Assembly (NCBI RefSeq): GCF_023169945.1
Contig: NZ_AP025591.1
Span: 5,080,481 to 5,144,480 of the forward strand
DNA length: 64,000 nucleotides
Origin: Anaeromyxobacter oryzae
GTDB taxonomy: Bacteria; Myxococcota; Myxococcia; Myxococcales; Anaeromyxobacteraceae
Reading direction: 5' to 3'
The notes below the pieces were generated by a model. The model did no database searches. It saw nothing but the letters and a program-made list of their open reading frames with translations, and was not told where the DNA came from. Made by a program: the position numbers and the translations under genes. Below, in pieces: positions 25,524 through 39,373 of this stretch (the first letter of the stretch is position 1; every line of letters begins with the position of its first letter).

Positions 25524-26272
25524 GGCGGGGGTCCTCCGCAGGGGACGAGCGGCGCGACCGCGAGCGCGGCGCGGAGCGCGCGGTGGGTCATGGCCTGGAG
25601 CGGCGCGCGGCTCCGGGTGTACGAGCAGGCGGCGACGGTCCCGTCCGCGGCGAGCGAGGCGAAGCGCGGGCTCGGGGCGCAGCCGCCGAGGCACGTCGCC
25701 GACTGGAACGGGCCGCCCGCCGCGGCGGCGAGCTCGGCGGGGGAGGGCGTGTCGTCCGGGCGCATGGGCAGCCAGACGATCCGGTCCTCGCCGATGCCGG
25801 CGGCGCGGAGGGCCGCGCCGGCGGCGCGCGCCGCGGCGAGGCCGGAGCGCCGCACGAGCACGTTCACGCCGCCCCGGATCCCGCGCGCCTCGAGCGCGGC
25901 CACCTGCCGGATCGCGCGCGCGACCTCGGCGCCATCGCCGGGGTGGTGGATCGAGACGTGGACCTTCTCGGGCGCGGCCGCCGCGAGGGCGCCGAGCGCC
26001 GTGTCGAGGAGGAGCCCGCTCGTGGTGATCGAGCGGAAGAGGCGGCCGCGCGTCGCGGCGAGCACCGCGCCGAGGTGCGGGTACTCGAGCGGCTCGCCGC
26101 CGCCGAACGAGATCGCGCGCGTGCCGTGCGCGGCGCAGTCCAGCGCGAGGGCGATCACGTCCTCCGGAGCCCACGCGCGCGTCCCGTCGGGCCGCGCGCG
26201 GGCGTAGCAGAAGGCGCACGCCTTCGCGCAGCGGTCGGTGAGCTCGAGCGAGAGCCGCTCCATGCCCGGCAT
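25520..26272 (-). CDS. Radical SAM protein
   Basis: This 250-residue protein has the [4Fe-4S] motif CAKACAFC (Cys15, Cys19, Cys22) directly after the N-terminus, and the SAM-contact GGE motif in ISFGGGEPLEYP. Later cysteines in ATCLGGCAPSP and VAACSY, spaced like a shortened SPASM/twitch region, may bind a second cluster. Enzymes of this build often modify peptides or proteins. The start may be 26272 or, three codons later, 26263; neither has a good ribosome site. The stop overlaps the next gene by 4 bp, making a two-gene unit. The reaction is unknown. Confidence 0.82.
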   Translation of the reverse strand: MPGMERLSLELTDRCAKACAFCYARARPDGTRAWAPEDVIALALDCAAHGTRAISFGGGEPLEYPHLGAVLAATRGRLFRSITTSGLLLDTALGALAAAAPEKVHVSIHHPGDGAEVARAIRQVAALEARGIRGGVNVLVRRSGLAAARAAGAALRAAGIGEDRIVWLPMRPDDTPSPAELAAAAGGPFQSATCLGGCAPSPRFASLAADGTVAACSYTRSRAPLQAMTHRALRAALAVAPLVPCGGPPP

Positions 26273-26311
26273 CGTAGCAGCGCGCGCGGTCGCGGAGCGC
26301 GGCGCCGTGAG

Positions 26312-27880
26312 CTACGCGGGCGGGGTCCCGTCCCGCCGGAGGTTGCCGCGCCCCGTCGGCCACAGCAGGCGCGCGCCCGCGCTGTGCGGGATCCGGAACG
26401 CGACGACGCCCGACTGCGCGGTGCCGAGGAAGACGTACACGTCGCCGCCCGGCGCGAGGCGCGCCACCGTCGGCGCGCCGAGCCCGCCGTTCCAGTCGCC
26501 CGCCGGGAACGACGGCGGGAGGTCCACCGCGTAGGCGAGGCGGCCGAGCGCGTCGAGGACGTACAGCTTCCCCGTCGCGCCGCTCGCGACGTCGGGCCAG
26601 GAAGCGAAGATCACCTCCGCCTGGCCGTCGCCGTCGAGGTCCACCACCGCCGGCTCGCTCGCGAACCGGATCGCGCCAGGGCCCGGCACGGTGAACGGCC
26701 ACGCGCCGTGCTCCTTCCGGTCCGGACCGAACGCGTGCACCTTCCCGTCCCAGGAGGCGAAGAGGATCTCCTTCTTCCCGTCGCCGTCCAGGTCCGCGAG
26801 GACCGCGTTCGGGAGCGCCGGGAAGATCACCGCGTCGTCCTGCGAGCGCGGGCCGGCGTCGGCGCGCGGGGAGGGGATCACCGTCCAGTCGTACGCCGCC
26901 GTCTTCCAGCGGCTCCGGTCGCGGTTCAGGACGAACGGCATGTGGTACAGGCTGCGGTACGGGTCGGAGCCGCAGTCGTAGACGTCCCCGACGACCACGA
27001 TCTCCTTCGTGCCCTCGCCGTCGAGGTCGCCGATGGCCGGCGCCGACATCGCGAAGTTGGGCCGGTGCTCGGTCCCGCAGAGCGCGTAGCCGCGGAGATC
27101 GACGGCGTCGTCCACGTGCACACCGACCTCCGCCCAGACCGCGCGCGGCGCGTACCGCGCGTTCACGCCGAGCTGGTTCCCGAGCCGGTCGAGCGCGGTG
27201 ACGTAGTGCGTGTCGGTCGGCGCGACGATCTCCCGGGTGCCGTCGCCGTCGAGGTCCGCGATCGCGAGGTTCTGGTTGTACATCCCCCAGCCGTTGCCGG
27301 GCTCGCCGGCGCGGCGCGCGGGGAAGCCGGGGAGGAGGACGCCCGCGGCCGAGTAGGCCGCGACCTGCTCGGTGTCGCCTCCGCTCGCCCGGCCGACGAC
27401 GATCTCGAGCTTGCCGTCGCCGTCGAGGTCGGCGACGGCGACGCTCCGGAGCTCCCCGGCGCCGAACGGGTTGCGGCTCCAGCGGACCTGCCCGTCGGGC
27501 CCGTAGACCGTGAGGAGATCGCCGTTGCGCCCGACGACGATCTCCGGCTTCCCGTCGCCGTCGAGATCGGCCACCGCGATGGGCGCCCAGACGCGGCCGG
27601 AGCCCGGCGCGCGCCAGAGGAGCGCGCCGTCCGACGCGCGGAGCGCGACGACGTCGGACGCGCCCCAGACGACCTCGGGGACGCCGTCGCCGTCGAGATC
27701 GGCCAGCGCGGGCGAGGCGTACCAGCCGGTCTGGCACCACGACTCGAAGCACCCGCCGCGCGCCCAGAGCAGCTCGGGGGCGCCGTACGCGACCGGCCCC
27801 GCGGACGGTGTGCGGACGGTCGACGAGGAGCAGGCGGCCGCGAGGAGCACGGCACAGGCGAGCGGGCGAGCGTTGGGCAT
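26312..27880 (-). CDS. FG-GAP/VCBS repeat lipoprotein
   Basis: This 522-residue protein has a lipobox (CAVLLAAACSS). Repeated blade units each carry a calcium-binding-like DLDGDG motif (ADLDGDGVPEVVW, ADLDGDGKPEIVVG, ADLDGDGKLEIVVG, ADLDGDGTREIVA, ADLDGDGKKEILFA, VDLDGDGQAEVIFA). About seven units imply a beta-propeller of the integrin alpha/VCBS type anchored in a membrane, probably on the cell surface. The function could be adhesion or carbohydrate binding; the sequence does not decide. The ATG at 27880 is preceded by GGAGG. It is separated by 39 bp from the downstream radical SAM gene and could belong to the same transcript. Confidence 0.82.
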   Translation of the reverse strand: MPNARPLACAVLLAAACSSSTVRTPSAGPVAYGAPELLWARGGCFESWCQTGWYASPALADLDGDGVPEVVWGASDVVALRASDGALLWRAPGSGRVWAPIAVADLDGDGKPEIVVGRNGDLLTVYGPDGQVRWSRNPFGAGELRSVAVADLDGDGKLEIVVGRASGGDTEQVAAYSAAGVLLPGFPARRAGEPGNGWGMYNQNLAIADLDGDGTREIVAPTDTHYVTALDRLGNQLGVNARYAPRAVWAEVGVHVDDAVDLRGYALCGTEHRPNFAMSAPAIGDLDGEGTKEIVVVGDVYDCGSDPYRSLYHMPFVLNRDRSRWKTAAYDWTVIPSPRADAGPRSQDDAVIFPALPNAVLADLDGDGKKEILFASWDGKVHAFGPDRKEHGAWPFTVPGPGAIRFASEPAVVDLDGDGQAEVIFASWPDVASGATGKLYVLDALGRLAYAVDLPPSFPAGDWNGGLGAPTVARLAPGGDVYVFLGTAQSGVVAFRIPHSAGARLLWPTGRGNLRRDGTPPA

Positions 27881-27983
27881 GCGGGCCTCCGGTCGAGGGT
27901 ACCGGAAGGGAACCCTCGGCGGGGCGCCCGCCTTCCCGGACGTCTCCCCGGCAGGGCCCTCCAGCGAGCGGGCGCCCGGTGGC

Positions 27984-29273
27984 TCACGGCCGCGCGCGGA
28001 ACGTCCGGGCTCCGAGCGCGAACCCCATCGCGCCGAACGCCAGGAGGACGAGGCATGGCCGCGCGAGCTCCGCCGCGCCGAAGCCGCGCCAGATCGCGCC
28101 CTCCAGCGCGAGGATTCCCCAGCGGACGGGGCTCACCGCGCCCACGGCCTGCATCCACCCCGGGAGGATGAAGAGCGGGATCATGCCGCCACCGAAGAGC
28201 GCGAGCGGCATCATGAGGGCCCAGCCCAGCCCGCCCGCGGCCTGCTCGTCCCGGCCCGCCGCGGCGACGGCCATCATGATCCCGACGAAGCAGGCGTCGA
28301 CGCACACCGCGGCGACCGCGAGGAGCGGCCACGACGCGGGACGCATCCCGAGGCCGCGGCCCGCGGCGAGGAGGGCGGCCTCGAGCGCGGCGATCGTGAC
28401 GAAGCACGCGAGCGCCTTCCCCGCGAGGACGTGCGCGGCAGAGAGCGGCGCGACCTGGAGGCGCGCGAGGGTGCCGCGCGTCCGCTCGCCGACGAGGCTC
28501 TGCGCGAACCCCAGCGCGCAGCCGATCACGCCCCAGAGGATGCCCTGCGGGAACGTGAAGTCGAAGGCGTTCCCGGGGCGCGCCTCGCGGGCCTCGAGCG
28601 CGCGGCGGGCGATCGCCACCGGCTGGAAGGCGGGGCGCGCCGACGGCGCTCCCGCCGGCGCCGCGGGGCGCGCGTCGAGGAAGGTCCCCAGCTCCCGGAG
28701 CAACCGCTCGAGGGACGCGCGATCCTGCCGATCCGCGGGCGCCGCGCGGAGGTCCGCGAGGGAGCGGTCCACGAGCGCCCGCGCCCGCGCGTCGTCGGTG
28801 AAGATCTCCGAGATCGTCCCGAACGCGGCGCCGGTGAGGACCCCCTCGAGCATCGCGGCCTCGGCCTTGCGGCTCGGATCGACGAGCAGCTCGAGCCGGA
28901 GCGGCTGGCCGCGGAACAGCCGGTCCGCGGTGTCGCCGTAGCCGGCGGGCACGACGATCGCCGCGACGCGCTCGCCGCTCCGGACGAGCCGCTCCGCCTC
29001 CGCGCCGGCCGCCGGCACGAGCTCGAGGGCGGGCTCGGCGCGGAGCCGCGCGACGAGGCGCGCCGCCGCGGGCGAGCCGTCCTCGTCCACGATCGCGACC
29101 GTAATCGTGCCGTCCCCGCCGGCGCGGCCGCCGAAGACGAGGCCGAACAGCACCGCCATCAGGATCGGCCAGCCGAACGAGAAGAAGAGGTGCCCGCGGC
29201 TTCGCAGGAGGAGCACGAGGTCCTTGCGGGCGAGGGCCAGGACCGGGCGGAGGATCGGGTCGCGCGCGCTCAT
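27984..29273 (-). CDS. ABC-2 type transporter permease
   Basis: This 429-residue protein begins with a cytoplasmic helix and a first membrane segment (GHLFFSFGWPILMAVLFGLVF). A large extracytoplasmic domain of about 200 residues follows, then five further membrane helices between about residues 230 and 425 (for example WALMMPLALFGGGMIPLFIL). This is the ABC2_membrane_3/YhhJ-like exporter layout. The ATG at 29273 overlaps the stop of the ATPase gene (ATGA), so the two are made together. It is an exporter; the cargo (drug, lipid or protein) is unknown. Confidence 0.88.
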   Translation of the reverse strand: MSARDPILRPVLALARKDLVLLLRSRGHLFFSFGWPILMAVLFGLVFGGRAGGDGTITVAIVDEDGSPAAARLVARLRAEPALELVPAAGAEAERLVRSGERVAAIVVPAGYGDTADRLFRGQPLRLELLVDPSRKAEAAMLEGVLTGAAFGTISEIFTDDARARALVDRSLADLRAAPADRQDRASLERLLRELGTFLDARPAAPAGAPSARPAFQPVAIARRALEAREARPGNAFDFTFPQGILWGVIGCALGFAQSLVGERTRGTLARLQVAPLSAAHVLAGKALACFVTIAALEAALLAAGRGLGMRPASWPLLAVAAVCVDACFVGIMMAVAAAGRDEQAAGGLGWALMMPLALFGGGMIPLFILPGWMQAVGAVSPVRWGILALEGAIWRGFGAAELARPCLVLLAFGAMGFALGARTFRARP

Positions 29274-30115
29274 ACGTCGCGGAGCCTCCGGCCGGTCAGC
29301 GACAGGAACACCGCCTCGAGATCGGCGCGCTCGACGTGGAAGTCCTCGATCGGGCGCGCGGCGGCGAGGCGCGCCAGCTCGCCGGCGGGATCGCGGGTCG
29401 GGATCCGGAGCGTCTCGCCGCCGGTCCGCGCGACGAGGACCGGATCGCCGCCGTGGGTGCGCAGGAGCTCCGGGACGGTCCCGAGCGCGAGGACGCGGCC
29501 GCGATCGAGGATCGCCACGCGATCGCAGAGCCGCGCCGCCTCCTCCATGTAGTGCGTGGTGTAGACGACGGTGAGGCCGGACCGGCGCAGCTCGGCGATC
29601 CGCTCGAGGATCGCGTTCCGCGACTGCGGATCCACGCCGACGGTCGGCTCGTCGAGCAGCAGGAGGCGCGGCCCGTGGACGAGGGCCGCGGCCAGGTTGA
29701 GCCGCCGCTTCATGCCCCCGGAGAAGGTCGCCGCGCGGTCCCTGCGCCGGTCGCCGAGGGCCGCGAGCGCGAGCGCCGCGTCGACGGCCGCCCCGAGGGC
29801 GGGACCGGAGAGCCCGTACATCTCGCCGAAGAACCGGAGGTTCTCCTCGGCGGTGAGCGCCTCGTAGATCGCGAGCGCCTGCGGGGCGAGGCCGATCGCG
29901 CGGCGGACGGCGGGGTCGCGCGGATCGCGCCCCTCGACCGTGACGCGGCCCGCGTCCGGCGCGAGCAGCCCGACGGCGAGGTGGACGGCGGTGGTCTTCC
30001 CGGCGCCGTTCGGCCCGAGCAGCCCGAGGATCTCGCCCGGCGCGACCGACAGCGATAGGCCGTCGAGGGCGACGGTCCGGCCGTACCGCTTGTGAACCGC
30101 GTCGAGCGCCAGCAC
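29270..30115 (-). CDS. ABC transporter ATP-binding protein (DrrA/CcmA-like)
   Basis: This 281-residue single NBD has Walker A GPNGAGKTT, the signature FSGGMKRR (Phe in place of the usual Leu), Walker B LLLLDEPTVGVD and the H-loop TTHYMEEA. It drives the ABC-2 permease encoded just downstream with a 4-bp overlap. The C-terminal extension (about residues 215-281) resembles the regulatory tail of drug-resistance ATPases. GTG start at 30115 behind an AGGA. It follows the carboxylase gene by 36 bp in the same direction, which suggests one transcript. A functional link with lipid synthesis is possible but unproven. Confidence 0.92.
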   Translation of the reverse strand: MLALDAVHKRYGRTVALDGLSLSVAPGEILGLLGPNGAGKTTAVHLAVGLLAPDAGRVTVEGRDPRDPAVRRAIGLAPQALAIYEALTAEENLRFFGEMYGLSGPALGAAVDAALALAALGDRRRDRAATFSGGMKRRLNLAAALVHGPRLLLLDEPTVGVDPQSRNAILERIAELRRSGLTVVYTTHYMEEAARLCDRVAILDRGRVLALGTVPELLRTHGGDPVLVARTGGETLRIPTRDPAGELARLAAARPIEDFHVERADLEAVFLSLTGRRLRDV

Positions 30116-30151
30116 GCGGGCATCCTACACCGCGCGGAGGCGCCCGAGCGG

Positions 30152-35485
<5,334 letters not shown>

Positions 35486-35738
35486 GGATGTCGCCGCCCC
35501 CGCGCTCGCCGGGCGACCGGGCCCGAGGCGGAGCGCGCCGTGGTTGTAGGGCCGCCGCGCACGGCTCGCACGGGTCGTTCGCGTGCGGTGCGCCCCGCGG
35601 TGACGCGCCGCTCGGCCGGACCGCCGCAGGGCCCCATCCGCGCCGGTCACCCCCCTCCGGCCGGGCCTACAGTCCCGGCGGGGCGCGCCGGCCGCCGCCG
35701 CCACGGGGGCGAGGGCGCCGGCGCGGCCGCAGCAGCAG

Positions 35739-35759
35739 CGACCCGGCGTCGCCGGGTCG
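35739..35759 (+). promoter_or_regulatory. Hairpin abutting the rbsB ribosome-binding site
   Basis: Perfect 9-bp stem CGACCCGGC/GCCGGGTCG with a 3-nt loop ends one base before the GAGGAGG of rbsB. It could stabilise the message after processing or modulate initiation. A TACAGT -10-like hexamer lies upstream at 35668-35673. No ligand-binding fold or operator is recognisable in the 288-bp divergent region 35486-35773. Confidence 0.35.
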
Positions 35760-35773
35760 GAGGAGGAGCACCG

Positions 35774-36730
35774 ATGAAGACGTTCAGTCGCATCCTGGCC
35801 GTTCCGTTCGTCGTCGCGCTCGCGCTCGTCGCTCACGCCCTTCCCACGCACGCGGCGGACGCAGGCAAGAAGCCCGTGGTCGGGCTCGTGATGAAGTCCC
35901 TCGCGAACGAGTTCTTCAAGAGCATGGAGGAGGGCGCCGTGAAGTACGCGAAGCAGGACGGCACCTTCACCCTCATCCCGGTCGGCATGAACTCCGAGAC
36001 CGACATCGACACGCAGATCGCCGCGGTCGAGAACTTCGTCACGCAGAAGGTGGACATCATCTGCGTCGCGCCCGCCGACTCGGTCGGGCTCGTCGCCCCG
36101 GTGAAGCGGGCGGTGCAGGCCGGCATCACGGTCGTGAACTTCGACGTGAAGCTCGACGACAAGGCGCTCGCGGCCGCCGGGCTGAAGGACCTCGTCTTCG
36201 TGGGCCCGGACAACGCCGAGGGCGCCTACCTCGCCGGCACCGCGCTCGCGAAGAAGCTCGGGAAGGGCGGCAAGGTCGTCATCCTCGAGGGCAACCCCGG
36301 CGCCGACAACGCGAAGATGCGCAAGGCCGGGTTCGAGCGCGCCGCGAAGGAGCACGGGCTCGTGGTCCTCACGTCGATGACCGCGCACTGGGAGACCGAG
36401 GAGGCGAACACGCTCATGACGAACCTCCTCACGCGGTTCCCCGACGTCCAGGGCGTCATGGCCGCCAACGACTCGATGGCGCTCGGCGTCGTGAAGGCGC
36501 TCGACGCCGCCGGCAAGAGCGGGAAGATCCAGGTGGTCGGCTTCGACAACATCCCCGCGGTGCAGAAGCTCATCCACGAGGGGAAGGTGCTCGCGACCAT
36601 CGACCAGTTCGGCCCGGACATGGCCACGAACTGCATCAAGACGGGGTTCAAGATGAAGAAGGGCGAGAAGCTGCACGGGTGGATCAAGACGCCCGTGAAG
36701 CTCGTCACGGCGAAGGACCTCGTCATGTAG
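35774..36730 (+). CDS. rbsB: Sugar ABC transporter periplasmic substrate-binding protein (RbsB-like)
   Basis: This 318-residue protein has a Sec signal peptide (to about residue 28, THAADA). The type 1 periplasmic binding fold opens KPVVGLVMKSLANEFFKSMEEGA and includes IICVAPADSVGL, VNFDVKL, GNPGADNAKMRKAGFE and VMAANDSMALGVVKAL, as in ribose/galactose binding proteins. It delivers the sugar to RbsA/RbsC encoded next. ATG at 35774 after AGGAGGA. It is the first gene of the rbsB-rbsA-rbsC-rbsK operon, with gaps of 59, 9 and 19 bp. Ribose is the likely substrate because of the ribokinase, but another pentose is possible. Confidence 0.92.
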   Translation: MKTFSRILAVPFVVALALVAHALPTHAADAGKKPVVGLVMKSLANEFFKSMEEGAVKYAKQDGTFTLIPVGMNSETDIDTQIAAVENFVTQKVDIICVAPADSVGLVAPVKRAVQAGITVVNFDVKLDDKALAAAGLKDLVFVGPDNAEGAYLAGTALAKKLGKGGKVVILEGNPGADNAKMRKAGFERAAKEHGLVVLTSMTAHWETEEANTLMTNLLTRFPDVQGVMAANDSMALGVVKALDAAGKSGKIQVVGFDNIPAVQKLIHEGKVLATIDQFGPDMATNCIKTGFKMKKGEKLHGWIKTPVKLVTAKDLVM

Positions 36731-36789
36731 TCCCGCGCGCGGGCCGGGCCGCGGGGTAGACGGCCCGGCGCGCGGCGGCGGAGGAGAGC

Positions 36790-38355
36790 GTGGACGCGGG
36801 CGCGACGGCGGGCGGGGCGGATCTCATCGAGCTCTCGGGGATCACCAAGCGGTTCCCCGGGGTCGTCGCGCTCGACCGCGTGGACCTCGCGATCCGACGG
36901 GGCGAGGTCCACGTCCTGGTCGGCCAGAACGGAGCCGGGAAGTCCACGCTCGTGAAGCTCCTCTGCGGCGTCTACACGCCGGACGAGGGGCGGATCCTCC
37001 TCGACGGCGCGCCGTACGCGCCGCGGAGCACGCTCGCCGCCATCCGGGCGGGGGTGCGGGTCGTGTACCAGGAGTTCAACCTGCTGCCGTACCTCTCGGT
37101 GGCGGAGAACATCTTCTTCCAGCGCCTGCCGCGGCGGCTCGGGATCGTCGACTTCGCGCGCCTCTACCGGGACGCCGAGACGGTCCTCGCCGAGGTCGGC
37201 CTCGCGGTCTCGCCCCGCGCGCGGGTCGAGACGCTCGGGGTCGCGCAGATGCAGCTCCTCGAGATCGCGAAGGCGCTCTCGACCCGGAGCAAGGTGCTGA
37301 TCCTCGACGAGCCGACCGCGACGCTCACGCCCCGGGAGATCGGGCGCCTCTTCGAGATCGTCGCGCGGCTGAAGGCGCGCGGCGTCACGATCGTCTACAT
37401 CTCGCACCGCCTGCAGGAGGTCTTCGACATCGGCGACCGGATCACGGTGCTGAGGAACGGGCGGACCGTGCAGACGCTCGCGGCGCGCGAGGCGACGATC
37501 CCCCAGATCGTGAAGCTCATGGTCGGCAAGGAGGTCTCGGAGGAGTACCCGTTCCGCGCCGACGTCGCGCCCGGCGCCGAGGCGCTGCGGGTCGAGGACC
37601 TGCGGACGGTGGGGGGCCGGCACGCGTTGTCGTTCGCGGTCCGTCGCGGCGAGCTGGTCGGCGTCGCGGGGCTGGTCGGCTCCGGGCGCACCGAGGCGAT
37701 GCGGGCGCTGTTCGGCGCCGACCGGAAGGCCTCCGGCCGCGTCCTGCGCGACGGACGCGAGGTCGCGATCCGCAGCCCGCGCGAGGCGGTCCGGCACGGC
37801 ATGTCCCTGCTGACCGAGGACCGGAAGGCGCACGGGCTCGTGCTCGACATGTCCTGCGCGGTGAACGTCACCCTCACCGACCTCGCCCGCGTTTCCCATG
37901 CGGGGCTCCTCGACGTCCGCGCCGAGCGGTCCGCCGCCGAGCGGCTCGTCGCGGAGCTCGCCATCAAGACGCCTTCGGTGGACCAGCTCGCCCGGAACCT
38001 CTCCGGCGGCAACCAGCAGAAGCTCGTCATCGCCAAGTGGCTGTTCCGCGACGCGGCGGTGCTCGTGTTCGACGAGCCGACCCGCGGGATCGACGTGGGC
38101 GCGCGCTACGAGATCTACGGCCTCCTGTGGCGGCTCGCGGCGGAGGGGAAGGCCATCCTCATCGTCTCGTCGGACCTGCCCGAGCTCATGGGGATCTGCC
38201 ACCGGATCCTCGTCTTCTCGGGGGGACGGATCACCGGCGAGGTGCCGCGGGCGGAGTTCGGCCAGGAGCGGATCCTGTCGCTCGCCTACCAGGAGTACGT
38301 CCGGGACCGCCGGGAGGCGGCGACCGCGGGGACCGCGGCCGCCGGCGCCGGCTAG
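36790..38355 (+). CDS. rbsA: Ribose-type ABC transporter ATP-binding protein
   Basis: This 521-residue ATPase has two NBDs. NBD1 has Walker A GQNGAGKST, a signature region GVAQMQLLEIAKAL and Walker B LILDEPTATLT. NBD2 has the usual degenerate P-loop (GLVGSGRTEAM), the signature LSGGNQQK and Walker B LVFDEPTRGIDVGA. This is the RbsA/MglA/XylG architecture, the motor for monosaccharide import on the inner face of the inner membrane. GTG start at 36790 behind GAGGAGAG. Both Walker B aspartates are present, unlike in the truncated paralogue at the left edge. Confidence 0.94.
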   Translation: MDAGATAGGADLIELSGITKRFPGVVALDRVDLAIRRGEVHVLVGQNGAGKSTLVKLLCGVYTPDEGRILLDGAPYAPRSTLAAIRAGVRVVYQEFNLLPYLSVAENIFFQRLPRRLGIVDFARLYRDAETVLAEVGLAVSPRARVETLGVAQMQLLEIAKALSTRSKVLILDEPTATLTPREIGRLFEIVARLKARGVTIVYISHRLQEVFDIGDRITVLRNGRTVQTLAAREATIPQIVKLMVGKEVSEEYPFRADVAPGAEALRVEDLRTVGGRHALSFAVRRGELVGVAGLVGSGRTEAMRALFGADRKASGRVLRDGREVAIRSPREAVRHGMSLLTEDRKAHGLVLDMSCAVNVTLTDLARVSHAGLLDVRAERSAAERLVAELAIKTPSVDQLARNLSGGNQQKLVIAKWLFRDAAVLVFDEPTRGIDVGARYEIYGLLWRLAAEGKAILIVSSDLPELMGICHRILVFSGGRITGEVPRAEFGQERILSLAYQEYVRDRREAATAGTAAAGAG

Positions 38356-38364
38356 CGAGGCAAC

Positions 38365-39354
38365 ATGCGCGCGAAGCAGCTCTTCAACCTGCTCATGAGG
38401 GAGGCCGGCATCGGGCTGGCCCTCGCGCTCATGGCGTTCCTGTTCTCGTTCATCTCGCCCCGGTTCGCCTCGCTCGCGAACCTGACGAACATCTTCACGC
38501 AGATCAGCATCAACACCGTCATCGCCGTGGGGATGACGTTCGTGATCCTGCTCGGCGGGATCGACCTCTCCGTCGGCTCGGTGCTCGCGCTCGCGACCGT
38601 CGTCGGCGGGCTCGTCATCACGCACGAGGGCTGGTCGACCGGCCCCGCCATCACGCTGTCGATCCTCGCGAGCTGCGCGGTCGGCATGCTGTGCGGGCTG
38701 TTCAACGGCTTCGTCTGCGAGCGGTGGAAGATCCACTCGTTCATCGTCACGCTCGGGATGCTCAACATCGCGCGCGGCGCGGCGCTGGAGATCTCGAACT
38801 CCCGGACGATCTTCTCGTTCCCGGACGCGTTCAACGCGGTCGGCTCGATGACCTTCGCCGGCGTCCCGGTGATCTTCGTCATCGCCGCGGCCGTGGTCCT
38901 CGCCGGGCGGTTCATCCTGAACCGCACCGTGTTCGGGCGGATGATCTACGCGATCGGGAACAACGAGGAGGCGGTGCGCCTCTCGGGGCACGACCCGCGC
39001 CTGTACAAGGTCGCGGCGTTCACCGTGTGCGGCGCGATGGTCGGGCTCGCGGCCGTCATGTACATGATGCGCCTCAACATCTCGAGCCCGATCCTCGGCG
39101 TCGGGTTCGAGCTGAACGCCATCGCCGCGGTCGTGATCGGCGGGACCAGCATGAGCGGGGGGAAGGGCTCCATGACCGGCACCTTCCTCGGCGCCTGCAT
39201 CATGGGCGTCCTGAACAACGGCCTCCTGCTGCTCGGCATGGGCGACTTCGCCCGGATGATGGTGACCGGGCTCATCATCGTGGTGGCCGTGGTCATCGAC
39301 AAGTACCGCGCCAAGGCGTTCTTCCGGACCCTCGAGCCGGGCGGATCGCCCTGA
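38365..39354 (+). CDS. rbsC: Ribose-type ABC transporter permease
   Basis: This 329-residue hydrophobic permease of the BPD_transp_2 family has about eight to ten membrane segments. Family motifs are GGIDLSVGSVLAL and AVVIGGTSMSGGKGSMTGT. The short cytoplasmic N-terminus reads MRAKQLFNLLMREAG. It forms the inner-membrane channel with RbsA, whose gene ends 9 bp upstream. The ATG at 38365 is preceded by GCGAGG. The similarity to the permease at 423-1406 indicates two related sugar importers within 40 kb. Confidence 0.93.
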   Translation: MRAKQLFNLLMREAGIGLALALMAFLFSFISPRFASLANLTNIFTQISINTVIAVGMTFVILLGGIDLSVGSVLALATVVGGLVITHEGWSTGPAITLSILASCAVGMLCGLFNGFVCERWKIHSFIVTLGMLNIARGAALEISNSRTIFSFPDAFNAVGSMTFAGVPVIFVIAAAVVLAGRFILNRTVFGRMIYAIGNNEEAVRLSGHDPRLYKVAAFTVCGAMVGLAAVMYMMRLNISSPILGVGFELNAIAAVVIGGTSMSGGKGSMTGTFLGACIMGVLNNGLLLLGMGDFARMMVTGLIIVVAVVIDKYRAKAFFRTLEPGGSP

Positions 39355-39373
39355 GCGCCGGGGGAGGGAAGAG

